Of a DNA stretch of 64,000 nucleotides, positions 42,404 to 51,445 are shown one piece after another (the stretch's first letter is position 1; every line of letters begins with the position of its first letter). This DNA is from Paenibacillus sp. 19GGS1-52. GTDB lineage: Bacteria > Bacillota > Bacilli > Paenibacillales > Paenibacillaceae. The stretch is taken from the NCBI RefSeq assembly GCF_022369515.1, contig NZ_CP059724.1, positions 4,278,001-4,342,000 on the forward strand. The letters are read 5' to 3'. The position numbers and the translations under genes are program-made. The notes under the pieces are model-generated. The model saw only the letters and a program-made list of their open reading frames with translations. It made no database searches and was not told where the DNA came from.

Positions 42404-42484
42404 TCAGCTTTTCTGAAATGTGTTCAAAATCGCTTTAACAAAACCTCCCAAAAATCTTGGCAGCTTAAACGTGTAAAATTTCAT
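42404..42484 (-). CDS. spoVM: Stage V sporulation protein M
   Basis: 26 residues. The sequence starts MKFYTFKLPRFLGGFVKAIL and ends NTFQKS, matching B. subtilis SpoVM (MKFYTIKLPKFLGGIVRAML...) in length and at most positions, including the critical Pro at position 9. It is an amphipathic peptide that recognises the convex forespore membrane and anchors SpoIVA to begin coat assembly. The ATG has GGGAGGG six bases upstream. A terminator separates it from rpe, so it needs its own sporulation promoter, which I could not define. Position next to rpmB is conserved. Confidence 0.95.
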   Translation of the reverse strand: MKFYTFKLPRFLGGFVKAILNTFQKS

Positions 42485-42585
42485 GTTTTACCCTCCCATC
42501 AATTCATGCCGTACGGTAGGAGACTTTCTTCTATTTCACTGTCCAAACGTACTGCAGACCTCTCTTATAATACTTTCTTATATTT

Positions 42586-42622
42586 CAAAAAAAGGCTACA
42601 TGAGATTTCTGCTCATGTAACC
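42586..42622 (-). terminator. Rho-independent terminator after rpe
   Basis: GGCTACATGAG (42594-42604) pairs with CTCATGTAACC (42612-42622) with one wobble. On the minus strand it is followed by seven or more T. It ends the long core operon at rpe. Confidence 0.9.
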
Positions 42623-42674
42623 ATGTTTATGCGTTAAGGACTTGGCCTATACCTTTAGTCTGCGAAGCAGCCTG

Positions 42675-43340
42675 TTAATGAACCGCTGCATTTGCTGCCG
42701 TACGTATAGCTAAAATAGCTGCGGCACGATCGCTCCGCCCAAAAACAGCATTCCCGGCTACAAGTACATCTGCACCAGCCTCAGCAACTAAAGGTGCGGT
42801 TGCTTCAGTTACTCCGCCATCCACTTCAATTCGCAAGCCAGGATTCACTTCGTTCGCCCACTGGCGAATTTGACGGATTTTGCGCAGCATGTTCGGAATA
42901 AATGCCTGTCCGCCGAATCCAGGATTCACAGTCATTACCAGCACCATATCTACATCCTCCAGCACCTCACGCACAGCAGAAGCCGGAGTTCCGGGATTAA
43001 TGGCTACACCGACCATAATTCCAAGCTCCTTGATCTGATGGACTACACGGTGCAAATGAACACAAGCTTCGGCATGAACTGTAATCACTCCTGCTCCAGC
43101 CGCTGCAAAATCGGCAACATAACGCTCCGGTGCTTCAATCATCAGATGAACGTCTAGTGGTAAAGAAGTATGAGCCGATACAGCTTTGACAATAGCTGGA
43201 CCCAGCGTGATATTCGGGACAAACTGTCCATCCATAACATCAACATGTATCCAGTCTGCGCCACTAGCTTCCGCTTCTGCCACTTCTGCGCCTAAAGCTG
43301 CAAAATCCGCCGACAATAAGGATGGAGCAATTAAAATCAT
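42675..43340 (-). CDS. rpe: Ribulose-phosphate 3-epimerase
   Basis: 221 residues, a TIM-barrel enzyme interconverting ribulose 5-phosphate and xylulose 5-phosphate. Motifs: APSLLSADFAALGAEV, the metal ligands in WIHVDVMDGQFVPNITLGP, DVHLMIEAPERYV, VMTVNPGFGGQAFIPNML and IEVDGGVTEATAPLVAEAGA. GGAGG precedes the ATG. It lies 4 bases after rsgA. The thiN (yloS) gene that follows rpe in B. subtilis is absent. Confidence 0.96.
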   Translation of the reverse strand: MILIAPSLLSADFAALGAEVAEAEASGADWIHVDVMDGQFVPNITLGPAIVKAVSAHTSLPLDVHLMIEAPERYVADFAAAGAGVITVHAEACVHLHRVVHQIKELGIMVGVAINPGTPASAVREVLEDVDMVLVMTVNPGFGGQAFIPNMLRKIRQIRQWANEVNPGLRIEVDGGVTEATAPLVAEAGADVLVAGNAVFGRSDRAAAILAIRTAANAAVH

Positions 43341-43344
43341 GGAT

Positions 43345-44250
43345 TTAGTACCTCCGCTTCTTATCTTTCATTTCAGTATAGAAAAGCTGGTAATGATCAT
43401 AACGGCTTTGGGCGATCTTACCTTGTTCCAAAGCTTCAATCACACGGCAATCCGGTTCATGCAGATGGCTGCAGCCACGGAATTTACAATTCTCTGCAAG
43501 GGGGACAAACTCACGAAAACAAGTGGAAAGCTCTTCTACCCCAAGCTCCAGAAAATCAAGCTGGCTAAAACCGGGGGTATCTGCTACAAATCCACCCTCT
43601 CCAATGTCCATCAGCTCGACATGGCGGGTAGTATGACGGCCACGGCCAAGACGCAAGCTTATCTCCCCCGTCTCCAGCTTTAGTCCCGGTACAATCCGGT
43701 TCAGCAAGGTTGACTTGCCCACACCGGATTGCCCGGCAAAAACACTGATACCTTGGGTTAGACGCTTGCGAAGCTCCTCGCTGCCCGCACCCGTTAGTGA
43801 GCTAGTTACCATGACTTCATAGCCAATACGCTCATACAGTTCTTTGACATACAAGGTTGCTTCCCCATTATCTTGGGCTAAATCCTGTTTCGTTAGAACT
43901 ATCAGTGTATTTAATCCTGAGTGCTCAATATGAACAAGGAACTTATCCAATAAATTCAGATTCATATCCGGTTCACGAACAGAGAACAACAGTACGGCCA
44001 GCTTGACATTAGCTACAGGTGGCCGGACCAGTTCGGATTCTCTCGGGTGAAGCTCATCGACCATGCCTTCTCCATTCTCAGTCAGACAATAGACAACATG
44101 ATCGCCAACAAGTGGGGTTGAACCATTTTTCCTGAATATCCCCCTTGCCCTGCATGTAATAGCCTCTTCCTGTGTCGCTATCAATCCCTCACGGAGCGGT
44201 TTAACGTAATAATATCCGCTTAAAGCCTTAACTATTATTCCTTCAGGCAT
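43345..44250 (-). CDS. rsgA: Ribosome small subunit-dependent GTPase A
   Basis: About 301 residues. An N-terminal OB fold (MPEGIIVKALSGYYYVKPL) is followed by a circularly permuted GTPase with G4 (VLTKQDL) before G1 (GQSGVGKST) and G3 (DTPGF), and a C-terminal zinc knuckle (Cys, Cys, His, Cys in CKFRGCSHLHEPDC). It checks late 30S maturation. The start at 44250 gives the conserved N-terminus, although its ribosome binding site is weak; a longer frame to 44328 is not supported. It shares the operon with prkC, with a 147-base structured gap. Confidence 0.95.
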   Translation of the reverse strand: MPEGIIVKALSGYYYVKPLREGLIATQEEAITCRARGIFRKNGSTPLVGDHVVYCLTENGEGMVDELHPRESELVRPPVANVKLAVLLFSVREPDMNLNLLDKFLVHIEHSGLNTLIVLTKQDLAQDNGEATLYVKELYERIGYEVMVTSSLTGAGSEELRKRLTQGISVFAGQSGVGKSTLLNRIVPGLKLETGEISLRLGRGRHTTRHVELMDIGEGGFVADTPGFSQLDFLELGVEELSTCFREFVPLAENCKFRGCSHLHEPDCRVIEALEQGKIAQSRYDHYQLFYTEMKDKKRRY

Positions 44251-44286
44251 ACATAATGAGCCGTCCTTTCCTGATTTTACGAAAAT

Positions 44287-44371
44287 AACCCAAGTATAAT
44301 CACCCGGGTTACCTCGCTGTGGCAGCAACTACTATTACTTCTGGTCATTCAATCTCCAGATTTGCTGCCAC
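44287..44371 (-). other. Two hairpins between prkC and rsgA
   Basis: A perfect 10-bp pair GTGGCAGCAA (44319-44328)/TTGCTGCCAC (44362-44371) encloses an inner CTGG/CCAG stem. Next to it, AACCC and GGGTT (44287-44310) form a second hairpin. No T-run follows, so this is not a standard terminator; it may tune expression or mRNA stability between the two genes. Confidence 0.5.
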
Positions 44372-44397
44372 TTTACTCTTTAGCTTTATCCTTAATC

Positions 44398-46569
44398 TTA
44401 CTTAGCTTTTTTATGCTTTGAATTACCTGTTAAAAATCCCGTCTGATCCGCAGCTCCATTAACAGGAGCATCTCCATTAGTAGCACCTGGGTCAGGCAAT
44501 ATTTCCGGTTCAATTGTCGGATCTGCAGAAGCTGGTGCTTCAGAAGGCGTCACCGTTGGTTCGGGAGTCGCTTCCACTGGAGGCTCTGGCAGCTGTACCG
44601 TGCCATTCTTAGCATCCACATAAGAAACAGGATAAGTCTCAAAGAACACACCATCACGATAGATTGATACTACTCCATCTTTATTGGGTGCCAGAACAAG
44701 ATCAACAGACAACACTTGGCTCTTTCCAATCGTGCGTGTTCCCCACTCCTGATTCTCGCCATCATTACGTGCGTCAGCAAATACAATCCTGATTTTGGTC
44801 TTCTTTCCTTTCTCGGAAGGCGCTACAGGCACATTAAAAGTATAATTCAAAGCTTCCGGAGGGTATCCTGTACTTAAATAAATGGTGATCGCCGTTTCTG
44901 GAGGAACCGCCGCACCCTTCTCATATGCCCATTGTTTTGTTACCTTGCCTTTTTCAATCGAGAAGCTTGGTTCTTCTTTGACATCTCCAAGTACAAGATT
45001 GTTGTCTTCCAGCTTCGCCTTGGCCTCTGCTTCGGTCAGTCCGGTGAGATCCGGCATAGTAATGCTTTCTTCACCTTTGCTGATATACAGCACGATTGAT
45101 GCCGTGTCAGGATCGAATTCATTGGTTGCCATTGGATCTGAGCTAATAACCTGTCCGGACGGCGTTGCCTTGTCATAGCGTTCATCGGATGTAATCCGGC
45201 TCTGGGCTACGCCTTGATCCATCAGTACTTTAACTGCATCATCAAAAGTTTTTCCTGACAAATCTTGCATTTTCAACAAAGGTTTCGCCGTACTTACTGT
45301 GAGCACGAGGTCAGTTCCCTCTTTGACCATCGTATCTTTACTTTTACTTTGTTTTGAGACCATATTCTCCGCAAAATTTGGGTTATACTCATAGATTACC
45401 GGATCCGCCACAGCTAAACCTACTTCGGTAAGCTTAGCTGTCGCGTCCTCCAATGACAGGTTAACTACATAGGGCACGGCTACTTCTTTTACTACAAGCT
45501 TGGAATTAACATACCAAACGACGCTAGCCATGGCCAGCAGAAGCAACAAGGTAAGGCCAATCCACAATGCAGGGCGTCCCCATTTTTTCTTACCTGTCGG
45601 AACCGGATTCCGCTCTTCCTCTTGCCTCATCCGATCCTCGCCCCCATTGCGGTTACCATTGCTTTTTCTAATGGGCTTGATGGCCGGAATAGCCCGCGTC
45701 CGATCCTCGTCATCTTCATCGTGGAAGATCAACTTAGCTTCACTTCTCCGCTCAGGGAGCAGACAGGTTTCGAGATCCTGCAACATTGCCTTAGCAGAGG
45801 AGTAGCGCTCCTCTGGATTCTTGCGCATCGATCTCATAATAATATTCTCGACACTTTGTGGGATCAATGGATTGATCAGTCTCGGCTCCTCAAAATCCTC
45901 TTGTAGATGCTTTAAAGCCACGCTGATCGGACTTTCGCCTATAAAAGGCAGGCTTGCAGTAAGCATCTGATAGAGCACTATTCCCAATGAATACAAGTCG
46001 GACTTTTCTCCTGTTGTGACTCCCTTGGCATGCTCTGGCGAGAAATAATGTACTGAACCGATAACTGATCCCGTCTGCGTTATTGTTGTTGAAGTGACTG
46101 CCCGGGCAATCCCGAAATCTGTAACCTTAACCCGGCCATTTCGACCAATCATTATGTTATGAGGCTTAATATCACGGTGAATAATCTGATTCTGATGGGC
46201 ATGATCAAGTGCATCGCAGATTTGCGAAGCAATCCGTACAGACTCGTCTACTTGCAGCGGAGCACGTTCTTTAATAATTTCGTTCAGATTCTTACCTTCT
46301 ACATACTCCATAACGATATAATGGATTTCATCTTCCTGTCCTACATCATAAATGCTAACCACATTTGGATGGGACAAGGATGCGGCAGATTGCGCCTCCC
46401 GCCGAAATCGACGGATAAATTCCTCATCATGCACAAACTGGCTGCGCAATACTTTTATGGCGACGTTTCGGTTTAACAGGATGTCATGGGCTCTATAGAC
46501 TAGCGCCATGCCACCTCCGCCGATCCGTTCGATGACTTGGTAACGGCCTCCCAACTCGTGACCGATCAT
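44398..46569 (-). CDS. prkC: PASTA-domain Ser/Thr protein kinase
   Basis: 723 residues. The kinase domain (1-270) has a glycine loop (IGGGGMALVYRA), Lys in VAIKVLRSQ, catalytic loop IIHRDIKPHNIM, DFG in VTDFGIARAV and the activation segment TSTTITQTGSVIGSVHYFSP. After a basic linker comes one TM helix (LWIGLTLLLLLAMASVVWYV), three PASTA repeats (about 360-565) that bind muropeptides or lipid II, then a further beta-rich domain and a Pro/Glu/Thr/Ala-rich tail ending KHKKAK. It senses wall fragments and promotes germination and wall signalling. Its ATG overlaps the prpC stop (ATGA). Confidence 0.95.
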   Translation of the reverse strand: MIGHELGGRYQVIERIGGGGMALVYRAHDILLNRNVAIKVLRSQFVHDEEFIRRFRREAQSAASLSHPNVVSIYDVGQEDEIHYIVMEYVEGKNLNEIIKERAPLQVDESVRIASQICDALDHAHQNQIIHRDIKPHNIMIGRNGRVKVTDFGIARAVTSTTITQTGSVIGSVHYFSPEHAKGVTTGEKSDLYSLGIVLYQMLTASLPFIGESPISVALKHLQEDFEEPRLINPLIPQSVENIIMRSMRKNPEERYSSAKAMLQDLETCLLPERRSEAKLIFHDEDDEDRTRAIPAIKPIRKSNGNRNGGEDRMRQEEERNPVPTGKKKWGRPALWIGLTLLLLLAMASVVWYVNSKLVVKEVAVPYVVNLSLEDATAKLTEVGLAVADPVIYEYNPNFAENMVSKQSKSKDTMVKEGTDLVLTVSTAKPLLKMQDLSGKTFDDAVKVLMDQGVAQSRITSDERYDKATPSGQVISSDPMATNEFDPDTASIVLYISKGEESITMPDLTGLTEAEAKAKLEDNNLVLGDVKEEPSFSIEKGKVTKQWAYEKGAAVPPETAITIYLSTGYPPEALNYTFNVPVAPSEKGKKTKIRIVFADARNDGENQEWGTRTIGKSQVLSVDLVLAPNKDGVVSIYRDGVFFETYPVSYVDAKNGTVQLPEPPVEATPEPTVTPSEAPASADPTIEPEILPDPGATNGDAPVNGAADQTGFLTGNSKHKKAK

Positions 46570-47342
46570 CTATCCAACTCCTTTGCTTCGGGCGCAGCGG
46601 CCTCTCCATGATGTTCTAACATAGCGACGGTTATATTATCTCCGCCGCCGGCAAGTAATGCCAGCTGTAGTAAGCGATCCGCTCTTTCCTCAAGCGATAT
46701 TTCATATATTCCGGCAACCTTGCCTAGATGTTCAGTGCTGACTAAATTGCTTAACCCGTCACTGCACATAAGCAGAACTTCTCCTGCTTCCAAGCTTACA
46801 GGCAACAGATCGGCAGAGACTTTAGCATCCGTACCCAATGCTCTTGTCAGAACATTGCGCCGTGGATGACTATCAAGCTCCTCCAAGCTGATCTGGCCGT
46901 TCTTGAACAGCTCATTGACCAGCGTATGATCCTCGGTTAACTGAATGGCCACACTGTCCTTTATCTTGTAAGCTCTGCTGTCTCCGATATGGCCTATGTA
47001 TCCATGGGAACCCTTTATCAGAGCAACTACGACGGTCGTACCCATATTATGATACTTTTCGTCGCTGGAAGCTTTCTTATAAACAGTGTCATTTGCTTCC
47101 AGTATGGCGGCGGATAATGCAGTACTCAGTTCCTCGTCCGGCAGATCAGGTTGTAACCCGTCGAGGCTATTCCTTATCGTATCCAAAGCGAGCGAGCTTG
47201 CGGTTTCACCCGCCAAATGTCCGCCCATTCCATCGGCAATAATGCCGAGTGTGTAACCGTGACGCGTAGCACCGATCCAGACCGAATCCTCATTGACGGA
47301 ACGGACCCGACCAATATCGCTGGCATGAACTGTTCTGATCAA
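46566..47342 (-). CDS. prpC: PP2C-type protein phosphatase, partner of PrkC
   Basis: 258 residues. PP2C motifs: ASDIGRVRSVNEDSVWIG, LGIIADGMGGHLAGETAS (metal-binding Asp), GYIGHIGDSRAYKI, LTEDHTLVNELF, LLMCSDGLSNLV and GGGDNITVAMLEH. It dephosphorylates PrkC and its targets. It starts 6 bases after rlmN and overlaps prkC by four bases. Confidence 0.95.
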   Translation of the reverse strand: MIRTVHASDIGRVRSVNEDSVWIGATRHGYTLGIIADGMGGHLAGETASSLALDTIRNSLDGLQPDLPDEELSTALSAAILEANDTVYKKASSDEKYHNMGTTVVVALIKGSHGYIGHIGDSRAYKIKDSVAIQLTEDHTLVNELFKNGQISLEELDSHPRRNVLTRALGTDAKVSADLLPVSLEAGEVLLMCSDGLSNLVSTEHLGKVAGIYEISLEERADRLLQLALLAGGGDNITVAMLEHHGEAAAPEAKELDR

Positions 47343-47348
47343 ATATCC

Positions 47349-48389
47349 TCACCCCAACTCCATATGTTTGGCGCGCAGCTGTCCACATGCGGCCGCTATG
47401 TCATGGCCTTGCTCACGACGTATAGTAACATTTATGCCATGATCGGACAGAATACGTTGAAACTCAAAGATATCATTGCGTGAAGTACGTACATATTTGC
47501 GTTCCGGCACATGATTTACCGGAATCAGGTTGACGTGGCATAACATTGTTTTTAGCACGCCAGCCAGCTCTTCCGCATGCTCTGGCTGGTCATTGATACC
47601 ACCGATCAGAGCGTACTCAAAGCTGACGCGTCGACCTGTCTTGGCCTGATAATAGCGTAATGACTCAATCACATCATCAAACGGGAAGCGTCGGTTAACC
47701 GGCATCAGTTTCGAACGAAGCGCATCGTTAGGAGCATGAATCGAAATCGCCAGATTAATCTGTGTATCCTCATCAGCGAATTTATAGATATTGGGTACGA
47801 TTCCGCTTGTTGAGACAGTAATGTGACGTTGTCCAATATTAAGACCTTTTTCGTGGATCATGAGACGCAGAAATCTCATTGTGGCGTCATAATTCTCGAA
47901 TGGCTCGCCAGTACCCATAATGACTATGCTGCTGACACGTTCGCCGCGTGTATCCAAAATTTGCTGAGAACGAACAACCTGAGCAACAATCTCACCCGCC
48001 GTTAAATCCCGCTTCAACCCACCAAGAGTAGATGCGCAGAAGGTACAGCCGACTCGGCAGCCGACCTGTGTCGTTACACAAACGCTGTTGCCATAATTAT
48101 GTTTCATAATAACTGTCTCAATCGCATGATCATCATGCAGACCGAACAGGAATTTCACTGTACCATCCTTTGATTCCAGCTTCGTAATCTCTGTCAATGC
48201 CAGAATCGAAAACTGTTCACTCAGCTTCTCACGCAGCGATTTGGACAAATTACTCATAGACTCGAATTCCGTTACACGCTTCACATACAGCCAGTCAAAG
48301 ATTTGTCCGCCGCGAAAAGCAGGTTCTCCATTGTCCTTCGCCCACTGCTGTAACTCTTCCAAAGAGAAATCATATATTAAAGGTTTCAT
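47349..48389 (-). CDS. rlmN: 23S rRNA/tRNA adenine-C2 methyltransferase
   Basis: About 346 residues. A radical-SAM enzyme with the CX3CX2C cluster motif in GCRVGCTFCAST and the C-terminal catalytic Cys in IAAACGQLRAK. Also present are KFLFGLHDDHAIETVIM, MGTGEPFENYDATMRFLRLM and LAISIHAPNDALRSKLMPVN. It methylates A2503 of 23S rRNA and A37 of some tRNAs. The ATG at 48389 has AGGTG nine bases upstream. Confidence 0.95.
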   Translation of the reverse strand: MKPLIYDFSLEELQQWAKDNGEPAFRGGQIFDWLYVKRVTEFESMSNLSKSLREKLSEQFSILALTEITKLESKDGTVKFLFGLHDDHAIETVIMKHNYGNSVCVTTQVGCRVGCTFCASTLGGLKRDLTAGEIVAQVVRSQQILDTRGERVSSIVIMGTGEPFENYDATMRFLRLMIHEKGLNIGQRHITVSTSGIVPNIYKFADEDTQINLAISIHAPNDALRSKLMPVNRRFPFDDVIESLRYYQAKTGRRVSFEYALIGGINDQPEHAEELAGVLKTMLCHVNLIPVNHVPERKYVRTSRNDIFEFQRILSDHGINVTIRREQGHDIAAACGQLRAKHMELG

Positions 48390-48471
48390 TATTATTAGCA
48401 CCTATTCTTTCATAAGGATATGCATATTATTTCTCATTCTTCCTATTTTAACACAAATTTCAGAGACGGTA

Positions 48472-48509
48472 AAAGAAAAAGCCCGCCGCACCGGAGTCCA
48501 GTGGACGGG
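48472..48509 (-). terminator. Imperfect hairpin with T-run between rsmB and rlmN
   Basis: On the minus strand CCCGTCCAC pairs imperfectly with GTGCGGCGGG and is followed by CTTTTTCTTTT. It lies about 30 bases past the rsmB stop and may partly end the upstream transcript, leaving rlmN-prpC-prkC to a separate promoter or read-through. Confidence 0.5.
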
Positions 48510-48540
48510 GAAGACCAGAAAAGGTTGTGAATTTGCTAGA

Positions 48541-49965
48541 TTAGGTGTTCCGCTGAAGCCGAGCAATATAAAACCCATCACTACCGTAATGCTGTGGCAA
48601 AAGCTGAAGACCTTCTCCTGCAGCAAGAGCAGTTCCCTCCAGCCTCTCCCATAAAGGTGAAGCAAAGGTTACTGAAGCGAAGTTAGGATTCTGCTTCAGG
48701 AAGGCTGCAACAATTTCCTTGTTCTCTGCTTGTTCTGTTGTACAGGTACTATAGACCAGCACACCTCCCGGCTTCAACAGCTTGGAGACCGATTGCAATA
48801 GTTCTCCCTGCAGCTTGGCTACGCTAGCCACATCCTCCGGCTGCTTACGCCATTTGAGATCGGGCTTGCGGCGGATTACACCAAGACCAGAACAAGGCGC
48901 ATCAAGCAAGACTCTGTCAAAAGATTCAGGTTCGAGGGTTTGTTCCAGCTCCAACGCATCAACGCTCCCAGTTACAATACATGCTAATCCAAGACGCTGA
49001 GCTTGGTCAGAGACCAGCTTGGCCTTATGAAGATGCAAATCATTAGCATAGATGTAACCCTCATCTTTCATCAGCTCACCCATGTGTGCACTCTTGCCAC
49101 CCGGAGCGGCGCAGCAGTCAAGCACTCTCATGCCCGGCTCCGGAGCTACAGCCTCCGCCACAAGCATGGAGCTCTCATCCTGAATGGATAGATAGCCGTC
49201 ACGATACCAGGAGGAAAGTGCCAGATTGCCGCCACCTTTGACGACAATACCAAACGGGGTAACCTTAGATGGTGCAGCTTGCAGACCTTGTTCAACCATT
49301 TGATGGAGCAGAGAATCGCGACTGATCATCGTAGTGTTCACACGTACACTGACTGCAGGCGGCTCATTGTTGGCAGCGCAGATAGCTTCGGCAGTATCAG
49401 CACCATACTCGGCAATCCAGCGCTGCACCATCCAGAGCGGATGGGAATGCAGAATGGCAATACGCTCATCGACGCGAAGATGTTCAGACAGCTTAGGTAA
49501 TTCTCCAGCACGGAGAACACTGCGAAGAACGCCGTTGACCATACCGGATATACCTTGATGTCCGCGTTTCTTGGATATATTCACAGCCTCGTTAACGGCA
49601 GCATGAGAAGGGATACGATCCAGATACATAATTTGGTATAAACTGAGACGCAGCAGGTTGCGTACCCATGGCTGCAGCTTAGCGATTCCTTTACTAACGA
49701 AATCTCCAAGCACATAATCAAGCGTATACGTCCGAGAGATTGTACCATAGACGAGTTCGGTTACCAATCCGATATCCTCTCGGCTTAAACTTGATTTTTG
49801 CAGACTGCTGTTCAGCAGCAAATTGCTGTATGCTCCCTGCTGCTCCACTCTGACGAGAATATCAAGTGCAACTTCCCGAGCTGAGCCGGCCGAGGATTTC
49901 TTAGGGTTTCCGGTCTGATTCCCACGCACACCGCTGCCTCCGGTGACGTTATTACCCGCGGTCAT
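48541..49965 (-). CDS. rsmB: 16S rRNA m5C967 methyltransferase
   Basis: 474 residues. An N-terminal NusB-like domain (AREVALDILVRVEQQGAYSN) is followed by a SAM methyltransferase domain with VLDCCAAPGGKSAHMGELM, the Pro-Cys motif VLLDAPCSGLGVIRRKPDLK and the second catalytic Cys in LVYSTCTTEQAENK. A basic, Gly/Ser/Asn-rich extension of about 27 residues precedes the NusB domain. Its ATG overlaps the fmt stop as ATGA. Confidence 0.95.
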   Translation of the reverse strand: MTAGNNVTGGSGVRGNQTGNPKKSSAGSAREVALDILVRVEQQGAYSNLLLNSSLQKSSLSREDIGLVTELVYGTISRTYTLDYVLGDFVSKGIAKLQPWVRNLLRLSLYQIMYLDRIPSHAAVNEAVNISKKRGHQGISGMVNGVLRSVLRAGELPKLSEHLRVDERIAILHSHPLWMVQRWIAEYGADTAEAICAANNEPPAVSVRVNTTMISRDSLLHQMVEQGLQAAPSKVTPFGIVVKGGGNLALSSWYRDGYLSIQDESSMLVAEAVAPEPGMRVLDCCAAPGGKSAHMGELMKDEGYIYANDLHLHKAKLVSDQAQRLGLACIVTGSVDALELEQTLEPESFDRVLLDAPCSGLGVIRRKPDLKWRKQPEDVASVAKLQGELLQSVSKLLKPGGVLVYSTCTTEQAENKEIVAAFLKQNPNFASVTFASPLWERLEGTALAAGEGLQLLPQHYGSDGFYIARLQRNT

Positions 49966-50900
49966 ATTAACACCGTGCCAGGCTTCATTGCGGCACCACG
50001 GCTGAAATCAGCAGCGCTCATGACTTTTTTGCCTGCTGGCTGTACCGATGTCAGCAGTATGCTACCGTCTCCGGTCTTCACCTCTACGCCCTGCTCGTTT
50101 ATAGACAATACCGTTCCAGGTTCTTTATGGTTCCCATTCTTTCCTTGCACAGCAACTTTAGCGGCCCAAACCTTGAATGTCTCTCCGTTCCAGAGCGTGA
50201 ACGCACCCGAGAAGGGGACCAAGCCACGAACGCGATTATACGTATCCAGCGATCTTGCGTTCCAATCTATCCGTTCATCCTCACGGCTCAGGTTCGGCGC
50301 GTAGGTCGCTTCGCTGTCGTCCTGTGGAGTTGCTGAGCGTCGTCCAGCCGCCAATCGTGGCATTTCAGCCTTCAGCAGATCCCGTCCAGCCAGACTCAGC
50401 TTACCGAAAAGGATGCCGGAAGTATCCTCATCCTCAACCGGTACAACTACACGAGAGATCATGTCTCCGGTGTCCAGTCCTTCAGCCATATACATTAGGG
50501 TTACACCCGTTTCCTTCTCACCATTTATAATGCAGCGTTGAATCGGCGCACCGCCCCGGTATTTGGGCAAGAGCGAACCGTGAACATTCACACAGCCGTT
50601 GCGAGGTAAATCCAGTACCGCTTTGGGCAAAATCTGTCCGTAAGCTGCTGTAACAATTAAATCCGGCGCATAGGTGGCTAGCTCAGCTACTGCCTCAGGA
50701 CGGCGCATCCGCTCTGGCTGAATCACAGGCAATCCCAGTGACATTGCTGCTTCTTTGACCGGTGAAGGAACCAGGTTCTTCTTTCTGCCCTGCGGACGAT
50801 CGGGCTGGGTAACTACGGCCACAACTTCATAACCCTCATCAATCAGCATCTGCAAGCAGGGTACTGCAAAGGCAGGTGTGCCCATGAATACAATCTTCAT
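49962..50900 (-). CDS. fmt: Methionyl-tRNA formyltransferase
   Basis: About 312 residues. The N-terminal formyltransferase domain has MGTPAFAVPCLQMLIDEGYE, the catalytic Asn/His/Asp region GCVNVHGSLLPKYRGGAPIQ and LDTGDMISRVVVPV. The C-terminal OB-like domain (FKVWAAKV...GTVLSINEQGVEVKTGDGSI) binds tRNA. It formylates initiator Met-tRNA. The ATG at 50900 is used, just past the def stop and with GAGGAG upstream. Confidence 0.96.
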   Translation of the reverse strand: MKIVFMGTPAFAVPCLQMLIDEGYEVVAVVTQPDRPQGRKKNLVPSPVKEAAMSLGLPVIQPERMRRPEAVAELATYAPDLIVTAAYGQILPKAVLDLPRNGCVNVHGSLLPKYRGGAPIQRCIINGEKETGVTLMYMAEGLDTGDMISRVVVPVEDEDTSGILFGKLSLAGRDLLKAEMPRLAAGRRSATPQDDSEATYAPNLSREDERIDWNARSLDTYNRVRGLVPFSGAFTLWNGETFKVWAAKVAVQGKNGNHKEPGTVLSINEQGVEVKTGDGSILLTSVQPAGKKVMSAADFSRGAAMKPGTVLI

Positions 50901-50905
50901 TTCCT

Positions 50906-51391
50906 TCACTCCTCAGATTCATCACGCTCAGCCGTATACTCGTATACTTTCTCGGCAATATCGGTAAACAAAACTCCGTTAAGATGGTCGATCTCATGTT
51001 GAAAAGCCCGTGCCAGCAGACCGCTGCCGGTAATCGTTATTTCCTCGCCTTCCCGGTTCAATCCACGTACAGTTACTGTCTCTGCACGGCGCACATCACC
51101 GTTAAGGCCTGGAATGCTTAAGCAACCTTCCGCACCTAACTGCTCGCCTTCCATACTGATGATTTCTGGATTGATCATTTGAATCAGTCCATGCTCATCA
51201 TCCGCATCAATTACGATAAGTCTTTTCAAAATGCCGACCTGTGGCGCAGCAAGACCAACGCCTTCAGCATCGTACATAGTATCTCTCATATCGTTGAGTA
51301 ATTTTTTTACATTTGGTGTAAGTACCTGTACTTCTTTCGCTCTCTTGTGCAACACTTCATCCGGTTCTTTAACGATCATCCTAATCGCCAT
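50906..51391 (-). CDS. def: Peptide deformylase
   Basis: About 161 residues, a type 1 deformylase. Motif I GVGLAAPQVG, motif II with the metal Cys in EGCLSIPG, and motif III QHEIDHLNG with the HExxH zinc/iron site are all intact. It removes the formyl group added by Fmt, which is encoded next in the operon. The ATG at 51391 has GGGAAGGTG upstream. Confidence 0.97.
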   Translation of the reverse strand: MAIRMIVKEPDEVLHKRAKEVQVLTPNVKKLLNDMRDTMYDAEGVGLAAPQVGILKRLIVIDADDEHGLIQMINPEIISMEGEQLGAEGCLSIPGLNGDVRRAETVTVRGLNREGEEITITGSGLLARAFQHEIDHLNGVLFTDIAEKVYEYTAERDESEE

Positions 51392-51445
51392 CTCTGTTAA
51401 CACCTTCCCTATCTAAACATTTCTTAATAGTAACACATCTATTTC

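Noticed and set aside
48402..48665. 87-codon minus-strand open frame at the rsmB/rlmN junction
   Set aside because: It overlaps the end of rsmB in another frame and runs through the probable terminator hairpin.
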